64,000 nucleotides of DNA from Chamaelirium japonicum. Its lineage: Eukaryota > Streptophyta > Magnoliopsida > Liliales > Melanthiaceae. The notes beneath the pieces are model-generated. The model ran no database searches. It worked only from the letters and a program-made list of their open reading frames with translations, and was not told the origin of the DNA. Numbering within the stretch: the stretch's first letter is position 1; the number at the start of each line of letters is the position of its first letter. Positions 25,685 through 37,400 of the stretch are shown here, piece by piece. The position numbers and the translations under genes are program-made. The stretch lies in NCBI GenBank assembly GCA_947650365.1, contig OX393557.1:31960209-32024208 (forward strand). The letters are read 5' to 3'.

Positions 25685-25905
25685 TTGATGGCATGAATTA
25701 TCTTTGGTTAGCACGATCTGTCCTTTGGGGGCACGGATCATCTTCCTTTGGCATAAGTCATCTCATAGAAGGATAATAATTAGAACAAAATAGATCTTAC
25801 CATCACTCACATGGCATGCGTCATCTTTAGTTTAGCACGATCCGTCTTTTTAGTCACGGACTGCCTTCCTAAACATGGCGCATCTCTTACGAGATGGTAA
25901 GGGAT
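25685..25905. repeat. About 120-bp imperfect tandem duplication
   Basis: GGCATGAATTATCTTTGGTT with TAGCACGATCTGTC and CACGGATCATCTTCCT (about 25690-25770) recurs as GGCATGCGTCATCTTTAGTT with TAGCACGATCCGTC and CACGGACTGCCTTCCT (about 25812-25890). It lies in an unassigned stretch (25230-26330) that may be LTR debris. Confidence 0.65.
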
Positions 25906-26340
25906 ATTAAAATTGAAGCAAGATAAAAATACGATATATTCGATTCCTACGATATGGATTTCACAACAAAAGTATGCAAAACGAAAGAATGAACAACGAA
26001 ATATATAATTAAAATATCTTTGTCCCACTATTACTCCAATTGAAATAATAAAAAACCCTAAAAATACATAGACAAAACTAGAACAAAAGCTAGGGCTTCG
26101 AAGCCCTAGAATGAGTTCAGTCACTCATAGTGGGGGTGATGATGAAGGCATTGATGGGGGACGATGAACGATCCATGATGACTCATCTTCTTCTTCTCTT
26201 TCGATCTTTCTTCCGGAGATGACGATTTTCGAAGCAAAAAATGGATGTGTTTCTTCAATAGAAACACCTATATGTAGGCTCCCAAGCGTAGGCGATTAGT
26301 AGTCAGAGACATAACTACATTCGGACCAAGGGGAGCCATG

Positions 26341-26364
26341 CCCCCCCCCCCCCCCCCCCCCCCC
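26341..26364. repeat. Poly(C) tract
   Basis: A run of about 24 C residues directly precedes the inverted MITE copy. Similar runs occur at 177-202, 12746-12759 and 50262-50286, and a G run at 32779-32800. Exact lengths are uncertain. Confidence 0.9.
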
Positions 26365-26382
26365 TAAATTTTAGATTGGGCA

Positions 26383-26628
26383 TATTATACTTTGCCCCCC
26401 AAAAGTTCAGCTCAAAAACACAACCCCTTTATAGTTTAAAAACTACATTTTCACCCCTTCAATTAAGTTTTAATCATATAAAAATTACCAAATGAGGAAA
26501 TTAAGTAGTTGACCAAAGGGGGTATTGTGCTACCATTTCAAACTTTAGGGTACAATTTGGAACAAATTAAACTAAAGGGGTTAAGTGTTTTTAAGCTAAA
26601 CTTAAGGGGCAACGTGTAATTTGTCCTT
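26383..26628. mobile_element. 255-bp MITE, copy B (inverted)
   Basis: This is the reverse complement of the copy at 15788-16042, with shared words TTAAGTAGTTGAC, ATTTCAAACTTTAGGG and AAAGGGGTTAAGTG. As in copy A, the MITE seems to sit inside another element bounded by GGAGCCA-type sequence. Confidence 0.65.
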
Positions 26629-26899
26629 TTGGATCTCTCTCTCTCTCTTCAAGATAAATTTTTATTATTATTGAATTGGTGGAAAAAAATTGGTTCATGC
26701 TTTGTCCCCCTAAAAAATTATTGAATCATATTTAGGGCGTCGGGGAACTCAGATAGTCATGGCCGATCGATCGGCGTTCGGGCCCGATCAATTGACCGTG
26801 GCGTTCTTACTATCTGCGAAAAAGGTAGCGGTCGATCGATCGGTGGTTGAGATTTCTCTTTCTGCAGGAGTTGTATGTGAGGGTTACCTTTGGAGATGA

Positions 26900-28320
26900 G
26901 TTTTTTCTAGGTTTGCTCTTAGCTTTGCTTCTCATCAAGCTTCACTCGATGTTTCTCTTTTGTTGTGGCTCTTTTCCTAACAATCATGTAAATACAATTA
27001 GTCAGAACACTTTAATACAGAAAAATCATGATTCGGAACATTTTTAGAGGCATGGATATGAAGTGTTTACGCATCGATCACTTATTGATCACGATCTATC
27101 AATACTTGTACTATTGATCTATAGCCAACGCCAGAATCCGACTGAGCACGACAACATTAGACTCGTCAGAATCCCTTGTATATCCTTGTTGACCGTCATA
27201 TCCGAATAGGACCCGAGATTGTCTCGGGTGGATGATGAATAGAACCCGACCCTTACTTGAACCCCCGTTGTAGTTGCCTTTGCTTTAATGGATAGACAAC
27301 TGATATGGATTTGTGTAATTTATCAGACCTCGACCGTGATGATCCAGTCTGAAGAAGAGTAGAGGTCAATTGGCAGGAGTTCGTGCTCATTGATCATGTG
27401 ACATCTACACTTATGTGATATTTAATAGTGTGAAATAGGAATTAAGGGTTGGTGTTCATGACACTGCATGCGGACCCCGCCGGGTTTGTCGCATGCGGTC
27501 AAGTGGACCCCGCCTTGCATGCAAAGTCGTGAGTCCGGTGACGTATGCCTAAAATATTTAATAATAGAATAATAATTATTATTGATTACTTGAACACCTT
27601 AATTAGACTTTCATTTAAATTAAAATAATAATTGAATAAGCAATGATTATCGGGGCCCACTATTCAGAGAGGAGTGTGGCAACCCTGATACACGGGTCAC
27701 ATGATGAGAGTGTTTTTTTTATATTTAATATGATCTGTAGGCTGTGAGTGCGGTGTGAATCTCGGGATAAACTGTTGAAAAAAATTAATCTCTATGTGAT
27801 CTTTTGGTACTTGTATGGATGTGTTAAATTAATAATCTATCTAGTTAGAAGGTAGGGACCCTATGCAGCAAGAGTCGTGAACTACCCTGCATGTACAGCC
27901 GAAGATAAGTAGGTTAGGGGTCACGGGCACAGATTGTGGTAAAGTCAATAAGAGCAGTTCTCGAGTAGGGATTAGCCTAGTAACCCCGTATTGGGATAGT
28001 TGTAATCCCTATAGTAAAGCAAGTTGGACAATAGAGCTTCATCGTAAAAGTCGAAAAACCCTTTATGATCATCTAGGTATTTTGTGCATTGTGGTGATGG
28101 ATGCACGGCGAGAGACATGACCCTCTACATCAAAATAAAAGACCATGTAGTAATACCCAATCGGGAGCAGGATGAACAAAATATCCAAAATTCACATTAG
28201 GGTAGATAACTTTTAATTATTAATTAAGCCTTTTGGAATATTGAATGGACTGTGTGCAAGATAACCTAGTGATAGCTCTTATGTATGCGAATCATGCATA
28301 TCCGCTACAAAAGCATTTTT
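26900..28320 (-). mobile_element. Inverted partial copy of the LTR at 28655-32600
   Basis: Stretches match the reverse complement of the neighbouring LTR. 28130-28190 pairs with 29711-29765 (AATATCC/GGATATT, GTTCATCCTG). 27880-27925 pairs with 29985-30055 (TAACCTACTTA). 27470-27545 pairs with 30365-30455 (GCATGCGG, CCGCCTTGCATGC). 27320-27350 pairs with 30575-30605. It is diverged, with no coding sequence seen. The boundaries are approximate. Confidence 0.65.
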
Positions 28321-28654
28321 CAAAAATTTCTTTCATCAATCTCATTACTAAGTGCATTAGCACGGTGCTAGCGATGCTCGTGTAGCCCACCGCTTCTTTT
28401 TGTTATGATGCGGTCCACTACTAACTCCTCCTTCATTTTTCGGATGACTCTTTCATTATCCTCGTCTAAACCCTAGCCCGGGTTAGGGTTTGGCAGTGTA
28501 GAAGGAGGAAGAGGAAGAGGAGAGGAGGAGGAGGAAGAAGAAGGGGAGGAGAATGCGATGACAACGAACTGAACAAGAACTGATGACGCTTTTGAAGAGG
28601 ATTGAGTCATACGGGACCGGTGACGCCGGACACCATCGGGCAGGAGAGGAAAAG

Positions 28655-31600
28655 TGTCACGCCCCAGAAATTTGAATACCGATCCCTGGGGTGTGAGGTG
28701 AGAAAGGATGAGATTTTGGGTCTAGTCAATTATTTACACCAATTTGGGTTCTCACAAGGCTTCTTCTACGCTCTCTAATATAGAAAACAAGAAGGGAGAA
28801 ATAAAAGGGGAATATTTTAAATTTGATTTTTTGAAAATGTTTTTATTAAAAAGCATAGAAAGATAAATTATCAACAGAGAGAAGATATTATCTAGTCAAG
28901 CTCAACCTACAAAAGTCATATCCTCTCAGTATGAGTGACCTGTCGGTGCCACTACATGCTATATAACAGGAGTCTATCTGAGGGAGCACGAGGCTCAAGC
29001 CTCCTACGGCTAGCCAAGTAGTCTCACCCACTCCCTAACACTCAGGTGCACCAGTCTAGAGTCCCTATCTACAGGGTTAATCAATTTAGTCATTTATATG
29101 TACTTATATTCTGATCATGATCTATCCTAGGTTTGGGGCCTTGAGGAGAGGCCTACCCAAAAGAATTCAGCTGGAACTATTACAACTACAACCATATAAT
29201 ACTAACTAATTAATAAAAACTCTTATTCCAATATAATTACAATGTCTGAAGAGAAAAGACTACAACACTAACGTACTAAGCAGAAAGGTAAAGCTACAGC
29301 TCTAGCACCGCCTCTGGACCCCTACTGCTACTCCTGAGCCTCCGGACCTGCAACTGAGCCTACTCGTGGGAAATAGTAGCCCCCAATGGGAAATTAGGAG
29401 ATTAGCCAAATTAATGACTAGTGACATCCTAATAGTCTTTAATAATATGAGACAACTAATCTAAATAAATTAAGATAAGATCTATCAGTTCTAATAGGAT
29501 CAATATTGCAGAATGATACCTAAACCTATCAGTAGTCTATATTCACATGCAATTCCTACTGTCACTAGGTTATCTAACATAAAGTCCATTCAATGTTCTA
29601 CAGCAAATTAAATAAGACGTTCATCTAAAGTCACAAGGTCGTCATGTAAACAATCATACAATTCTAAATTCATATATAGATAAAACACACACTATTAAAA
29701 TGTGAACCCCGGATATTTTGTTCATCCTGCCCCCGGTCGGGCATTCCTATAGGGCCTTTTATTTCGATGTAGAGGGCCAACTCTCTCGCCGTGCATCCAC
29801 CAACACCATGCACTATTCACACAGATGATCATAAGGGGTTTTCCGTCTTTCACGGTGGAGCTCTACCGCCCAACTTGTTTTACTATGGGGACTTCAACTC
29901 CCCGGGACAGGGTTGCTAGGCCAATCCTTACTCGAGGGCACCTCCTATTGGCCTTACCACAACCCTTACCCGTGACCCCTAACCTACTTAACTTCGGTTG
30001 TACGCGCAGGGTGGTTCACGTCCCTTGCGCGCACGGGGTCCCTACCCTCTAACCAGGTAGATTCGCATATAACATCTTTCAACATATACACTGAAGCTAC
30101 AAAAAGTCTATTTAATGCTTAACAATTTCCAACAATTTATCACTGGTCCCGTACTCCTCTCGCAGCCTATGCGACATAATAAATAAATAAAGTAAGACAC
30201 TCATCCCGGTGACCCGTGTGCTAGGGTTGCCAACTCCTCTCAGGAAGGTGGGCTCCGATAATTATTAGTTATTCAATTTATTGTTTAATTTAAGGGAATC
30301 CTAATTACGATGTCCATACAATCAAAAGCAATCATTATTATTATTATTTTATTAATATTTTAAGCATGCGATGCCGGACTCGCGACTCTGCATGCAAGGC
30401 GGGGTCCACTTGACCACATGCGACGATGCCCGGCGGGACCCGCATGCAGTGTCATGGACACCTACCCTTAGTTATTCTCATTTTCCACTATTAAAGACCA
30501 CGCAAGGGTAATAGATGTCACTTGGTTGTCGATCATACACGACTCCGGCTTGCTAGTTGCTTCTGATCCGTCTCCGCTAGATCACTACGATCAAGGTCTA
30601 ATAATAACTACAGCTCCGTATCACAATTCTATCGATTAAAACAAAAGAATCTACGATGAGGGTTCTATATCAAGGATAGTCATGCACCCTCGATAGGGGA
30701 CCAACATTGAGTCGACAACACGCAAATCCGTGCGACTGAAGAACTAGAACCTAAACAATACTAGGTCAATCAAGTAATTAGAAGCTAAGCCTACTCATCG
30801 AATCGGGCTCGAAGAACCCTTTCCGATGGTTCCAGTTTTGCTGGAATCCGACTTCGGTCGGATGGTTTCGGGTTGAACCACACAGAACTGGTGAAACCAG
30901 TCGCATGGATGGGTCACTAGGGTAGAAGGGGTTATAGGGTTATCCTTTTAGGTTTAATAGGTGGTACTCAATGTTCTGAGCACGATGCCGCTGGTTTTGT
31001 CTGAATCCGAGTTCGGATGATAAAACGGTGGTCAAACCATGATACCACGATAAAGATCGGGCCCAAGGATAAAACAAGGTATTAAACATTATAATTACTG
31101 TGCTAAACTATGGCCAACATGTAGAATTTTTTGAGCTGGTCGAAATGGCGCTGGTTTCATCCAATTCCGAGTTCGGACGGAGAAATGGCAGTCGAACCAA
31201 AATTGACTAGTTCACGGGTCTGGTTCAGGTGAACCAGACCGGTTCACTATGTGGATCGGGTCGGGTCTACAAAGGTTGGGTCGGGTCTGCAGTAGGTCTA
31301 CCAGTTCGGGTCCAGGGTTAAACGGATCGGATCTGGGGTTAAGTCACACTAACCGGGGAAATTATGTATATGCCCCCCCACTCCATCTTCTCCACGAGAC
31401 CAGTGGCAGGCTAGTTCCTACGAGACGGTGACCGAGACCGACAGGAGGGGCGGCCTGGAGCACCGGCGAGCGCTCGGCCGGCCTCTCCCGCACCACCCCC
31501 ACTAGGAGGCACGGGGGGAGGCGGCCGGAGCGGCCGTCGGAGCCCGAGAGCTCGATCGGAGGGGGCTTCACGAGGGGTTGGTCGGAGGTCGGTGGTCGCC

Positions 31601-32600
31601 GGGGAGGGGCTCGGTGCGGCGACGATGTCCGCCCGTATGGGCCGTAGCAAGGGAGGAGGAAGGGGGTCGCAGAGGAGGATGGGAGGAGGAGGGTGGCTGA
31701 CCTGGGGGTGCCGGCACGCTCGTCGATGCTCCGGCGAGGGGTGGGTCGGGGTGCTTGATCCTCTCCCTTGATCTCTTCTCCTTCTCCCTCTCTGCCTCTC
31801 GTTCTCTCTCTCTGCGTCCTGTTCTCTCTCTTTCTCTCCTGTTCTCTCTCTCTTCCTCTCGTTCTCTCTCTATCTCGTTCTCTCCCGTTCTCTCTCTCTC
31901 TCTATATATGTATATATCTCTCTCTCTAGGTCGATAAAGAGATGGGGTGGGGGAATAGGGTCGGCTAAGGCCTTCCGAATAAGGTGGAGGGGATTATTAT
32001 GGGGGAAAGATTCGGCTCGATCCTCTCGAATCAAGCCCGATCCTCCTAACCGAATTTTGGATTTTAAATCCCGGGGAGGCCGATCGAGAGGGTCTAAACC
32101 CAACTAAAGGTTTGGGAGAAAGGTCTAGGGCTGATCGGGCTCGATCCCGAGCCCTGAACCGGGCTTGGTTGGAATCCGGGTGCGATTCGTCCACTAACCG
32201 AGTTAAAAAGAATAATCATCCGTAACTATCAAAGCGCAAGTCGGAATAAAGCTCGAGAGGATTCATTGGAAATGTCTCGTCAACGCGAATGCGTCAGCAT
32301 GTGGTACATAATTTTCTGACCTCTGGATCTCTCGAAAAGAAGAAAAGACTCCAAAACTTAAAATAGCAATAACTATTCAGCCGGGTGTCGGATCGACCCT
32401 AACTCAGGCTCATTGGAAGGCTCTCTCAGAGCCTCATCTAACATATCCTGTTTCGTTATAATCCGATCACCCGATCTCTTGTGGAAAATAAAACGGCTAT
32501 AACTATCGACCAATTATCGCTTTTCTAGGGTTTATCTGTCGGGCTGCCGAAACTGACTGCGCATACACCTAATCGTTGCACAGAACGCACCCTCGTGACA
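28655..32600 (+). mobile_element. Probable solo LTR, about 3.9 kb
   Basis: It begins TGTCACGCCCCAGAAATTTG and ends CACCCTCGTGACA, giving a 7-bp terminal inverted repeat TGTCACG/CGTGACA with the TG...CA ends of LTRs. The TGTCACGCCCC start is common in plant Ty3/gypsy-type LTRs. No primer-binding site, gag/pol or second LTR follows, so a solo LTR is the simplest reading. Flanks (AAAAG, AGCTC) give no 5-bp target duplication, which weakens the claim. It contains a CT-rich tract (31763-31925) and a GC-rich part (31390-31740) whose open frames are not credible genes. Confidence 0.5.
31763..31930. repeat. CT-rich low-complexity tract
   Basis: CTCTCT with interspersed CGTTCTCTCTC and CCTGTTCTCTC words, inside the probable solo LTR. 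Confidence 0.85.
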
Positions 32601-32760
32601 AGCTCAAAATTACAGAGAATATGAACGTAAAACATCTCATAAGTTTATAATCCATTTATCAGGAAAAAGGCCCAAAAAAAAAATCTGACTGTAAGAAGAC
32701 GAAACTAGCCATTGAGGATTTCTATTATTCTCAAATCTAACACCACAGGTGTTACAAAAA

Positions 32761-32764
32761 GTGT

Positions 32765-32795
<31 letters not shown>

Positions 32796-33090
32796 GGGAG
32801 AAGACGATGACAATGAACTGAACATGAATCGATGACATTGGTGTCGAAGTATCTAGGGGACTGATATGATTGGCGGTGGCAAACACCGTCGATAAGGGGA
32901 GGAAGGGGGAGGGGGAGGGAGAGGGAAAAAACGTGGATGGGAAGAGGGGAGGAGAAGACGATGACAATGAACTGAACATGAATCAACAACATTCTTGTCA
33001 AAGTCTACAGGAATTGACATGACCGACGGGATGACGACATACACGGGGCTCCATCGATCAGGGAAGGGATAGAGGAAATTGTTGGGGGAG
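32761..33090. repeat. GT/G run and 152-bp imperfect tandem units
   Basis: A (GT)9 and G(21) run is followed by two units that each begin GAGAAGACGATGACAATGAA (about 32799 and 32951). A related unit (GAGAATGCGATGACAACGAA) lies at about 28549, left of the probable solo LTR. The LTR may therefore have landed in a small tandem array. Confidence 0.65.
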
Positions 33091-33779
33091 ATAGGTCCCT
33101 GATCAAAGAATCAACTGGCCTAAATGATAGACAAAGTGTGATGAAAATACCCCTCTATAGGCGATTGTCTAAACCCTAAATCTATAAATCCTAAAATAAC
33201 CCTTCTGCCCCCTGTGGCTTTTCGTATCCGCTACTCGCCGCCGCCCACCTACATTGCTTGTGCCCACCTTGATTCAACACTGCTGCTCGCGCCCGTATCC
33301 GTCACTGCTGCTCGAGATAGATGGGAGAACGGAGAGGCCGATCGACGAGGATAATTTGGTATGTTCGTATTGTATGTCAGTCTTTTTCACCGAACCGCTT
33401 CTTTGATCGAAGAGCTTAAGTTAATCAATCTTACATCAATCCTTTTCACCATGAACTTTAGGCTAATCATATCTTCTGTCAATAATGTTCACCGAACAAG
33501 CATGTTGTAAACGGAACTTAGCCACACTACCCCCCAAAAACCTTGGACGGGGGAGGCCTTACAGCATATCTATCACCGTACAAGGCCGCACGTGTGAAGC
33601 AGATTGATTTCTACGAAGCGGTACGTTACAGACCGACCATCGCATGTGCGAATCAATTAAACACCAGTTCGACGGGGAAAGTAACCGATCACCTCAGATT
33701 TCTCGAAAGAAGACCAGAAGCGGAAAATCTTTGTCCCGGATCCAGGGGTTTAAACCTCCCTCGATCTCAGGGAGGAAAA

Positions 33780-34439
33780 AAGGTCCAACTCGATCCCCCT
33801 CAATTTCTATTCCCCCCTCCTCCCTCCATCTCCATCTCGCCTCCCTGCAGCTCGAAATCAATTCCTCTTATCCCTTCTCCGATCTGAATTCATCGTCCTG
33901 GTGCTAGGGCTTTGAGTTGAGGGTTGGGGTTAGGGTTAGGTTGGGATGGATGACCGCAGATTTGATCACGATACATAGGGTTGGAATCGTTTACTGCCTT
34001 GAAGTAGAATTTCCATTTCTTGTCGGATGAATTTTCATTTGCTTCGAATTTTCTACAGTATCGTCGTCGCAGCTACTGGAAAGATGTGTTTTTTATTAAA
34101 AAAATGTGAACTTTAAGGCTTTTGATGTTTGATCATGGGTTTGGGCTTTCTTCATGCAAAGGAATATTTTTTGATGCGTCTTGGCATGGGTTTTCCTCTC
34201 TGCCCTCTAGAATTCCTTGAATTCTGATGGATCTGAACAAGGGTTTTTCTTTTTACCGTGCGAGGAAAGATTCATGTGTCGCATTTGCTGTTGCAGGGCA
34301 TCAGCCGTGGGAGGACATAAAACCCCTGATTCTTATCTGCACTGTTGCATGCATTTTGAGAAATGCATTCCTATTTTTTTTTAATTGAGATATCTAATTA
34401 ATCAATCGAATTACGCTTCAGAAAATTGTGAGCATACAA
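33780..34439 (+). promoter_or_regulatory. Probable 5' leader of SPP with an intron
   Basis: A CT-rich stretch (about 33796-33870) of the kind common near plant transcription starts is followed by a possible leader. An acceptor-like TACGCTTCAG at 34413-34422 lies 17 nt before the first ATG, and another (TTGCTGTTGCAG) ends at 34297. A spliced 5' leader is likely, but its exact exon is not determined. The open frames near 33543-33907 have no recognisable content. Confidence 0.4.
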
Positions 34440-37400
34440 ATGTCGCCTGCTGCCGTTGATTCTGACTTGCTGACGATGAAGACCCATGAACGGGTTGCAA
34501 ATCTAGCTCTATTGGGTATGCTTTGTTTGCTCTATCTTGAAGGCTAATGCTTTAGATCGTTGTCTGGGGCTGCAGATAACCTGAGAGCTTTGTCTCCTGT
34601 TAATTAACCTGAGAGCTTTGTTGATGAATGCATTGTTGCTAACTTAAAGAGCTTGTGATAGTTTAAATATCTAAATTACTATTTTGATGTCTTTGTCAAT
34701 AACTAATAAAAAATGAATCAGTCATCTCTTTGATTTAAATTTAGAACTTTTTTAAATTAAATTTAGAACTTAAGTGCAAAGATGGAATTTATGTAATGTG
34801 CATAGGACTAAGATTAGTACATCTGATTGATTAATTAGATTGAATTGCAATTAACAATGTTTTAAAAAACGGAAGGCGGAAGGTAGGCGGTCAAGTGGTT
34901 TCAAGGCGGAAGGCGGAAGGCGGACGACTAGGCGGGCGCCCGGAGAAAAAGGCGGGCGCCCACCTATATAAAATATATTTTATATATTCTATATGTATGT
35001 ATATATATAAATTCATAATTCTATATAAAAAAACAATAATAGAAAGTTTTACATATGCAAACATCAAAACAACCGATCTGAATATAAAAGTTTTATGAAA
35101 AGGAAGGAGGGAATCGGGTGGGGTCAGGGTTAACTGCGAGGCAGGGGAAAGAGAGCAGCTTTTGAGCCTTTGGGATATCTAGGATATCTAGTTATGTAGT
35201 GAAAAGGGAGGAGGGGATCGAGTGGGGTCGGGGTTTTATGAAAAATTATTACTAATCTGCCCGCCTGCCCGGAGCCTACTTGAAACCCGCCTAGGCGGGT
35301 CGGATCCCGCCTAGGCGCTCGCCTTTGTTCAACCCGCCTGCAGTGCCGCTTAATGCTGAAGCGGAGCGGCCAACCCTCTAAAACGCCTAGGCGGCCGCCC
35401 GGACCGCTTTTTAGAACAGTGGCAATTAATTAACAATCTCATTGAAACAATCAATAAGGTATTATATTACAAAGAAGCATATTATAGTAAGTATAAGTAC
35501 CCCACTGCGCCACACACCAAGGCCAGCCTTCCTCGAGTCCTTTTGTTTGGAAACACAATCACACACAACAATCCTGAACAATGCTGAATCTTTGTGCAAC
35601 CCGTACACATTGCTTGTCATGCAGGACAATCTAGTGGACTAGTCTATGTTTTATGATGTGAACTGACCAAAATGATGCAATCAGATTTTAAAATTAGCAA
35701 ATGGAATTTTCACAGTTTCGTATGCAAACAGGCAGATATGATTAAATCCTTGTCTAGTTGTAGGCTAATGCAACTACTATGTAATGTAACTTATGTTCGT
35801 ACATTGTTACTGAGATATGCAATTCCCCGAGCAATTATACCAACAAGCGCAATAAGCTCAGAAAGAAAACATAATAAATTTAAAACTTTCCCTTGGGTCC
35901 CTCAAGTATCTGATAAACTAATAGTTAAGAGCAGAACGCATACTCGATGCAGGTCATGCTTTGTGCTTTGTCATAGGGAAGTCCGCACAGTTCAAGTGTC
36001 AGATCAGGCAAAGTGTAATAAACTAAGACCAACTCTTCTATGTGGATGCAGATCTACAGCGTACTTGATTTGCGTGTTTGCATGATCCTAAGGCTTTCTA
36101 TAGAATACGGATCCTGATGTAGAGATGTGGTGCGTGTGGGCTTGCACGAAAGCAAAGCTTTGAGGGCTATGTGAAGGGTTGTAGGATGTCATAATTCAAG
36201 GTTTGGAATGGGTAATGGTGTGGCTATGTTATAGCTTTGGTACAGAGGGTTTTAATGATTTTTCAGGCTGAGATTAGGGAATTTAAAGATTAAAATCCGA
36301 TCTTAACACAATCAGATCTGATCGTTGTTTGATCAAATTGGCCTTCAATCGGTTATGAATCTTGGGGCTTTTGTGTCTAAAGGCTTTGGATGGATTGGAT
36401 GATGTTTGCGTAAAATTTGTGTAATATGGATGGCTCTATGTCTAGTTATAGTGAGATTTGTGGCAGATTTCACAGGTTTTAAGTTTTTGGACTTGAATTC
36501 GTGAACGATCAGCGACAGAAGCTGATGGATTAAGACGGTGAACGATCATCAACAAAAGATGATGGATTAAAGCGATCTACGACTGGTTTACTTTCAACTG
36601 TCCACGACTTCAGAATATTAACCAAAAACACAAGAAAAAAGAGAAAACATGTTACCAATTAAACCGATAGGTACCGAACCTCCCGTCTCAAAGGTTCTCT
36701 CCCTGGAGGCTCTTGAATCCAAAACACCCTAAAGCGAATTATCCATCGATCTAGAATCGGATTGAACGAAGCAAGCAACCCAAATTAGAAACGAGGGATT
36801 GAACGAAGCAAGCTATCCGAATTAGAACCAAATCATTTGAATCAGATCCGAGTCGATTTAGATTTGAGTTTATGAGTTTTCTTATTTTTAATGTTTTGGC
36901 TGAACAAATTGGCCAAAACCGGGTCTCTTTCTTTTCCCCCTCAAAACACCCATTATATACAATAGGATTACACAAGTTATGAGCCAAACCCAAGAGAATT
37001 TGGAATACTGAAACAGGAAAACCGATCGGCCGGTCGGTTTGCCTCGATCACGTCTACACCGATGCAAGTAGTCAATCCCGATCAATCTACAAGAACTTTA
37101 ACCGATCAACCAGTGAGTCAATTTTTCAGAACCCCAAACTGATCGATCAGTTTTCTAGGTCCGATCGGTCAGCCAGAAAGTTTCTCTAAATCTGAAATTG
37201 AGACACTAAACACCGATTTCTACCCATGTATATATTTTATGTATGACATGATATATCTTGCAAACTACCTGTTTTTCTGCAGGAGAGATGTGACAGATAT
37301 AAACTCCCACCTTCCAGTATAACATATGCTGTATATTTCAACATGTGTGCAATATAGGTTATTATCACATTCTCTGTTTCTGGGTCATGATATTGCAAAC

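Noticed and set aside
31362-31650. GC-rich open frames on the minus strand
   Set aside because: They overlap in two frames with equal length and low complexity, inside a probable LTR; a composition effect.
33543-33907. 114-codon open frame upstream of SPP
   Set aside because: No recognisable motif, Pro/Ser-rich from the CT-rich leader region; more likely promoter and 5' leader of SPP.
35672-36085. 137-codon open frame in SPP intron 1
   Set aside because: No domain, low-information composition, and it lies in an intron on the same strand.
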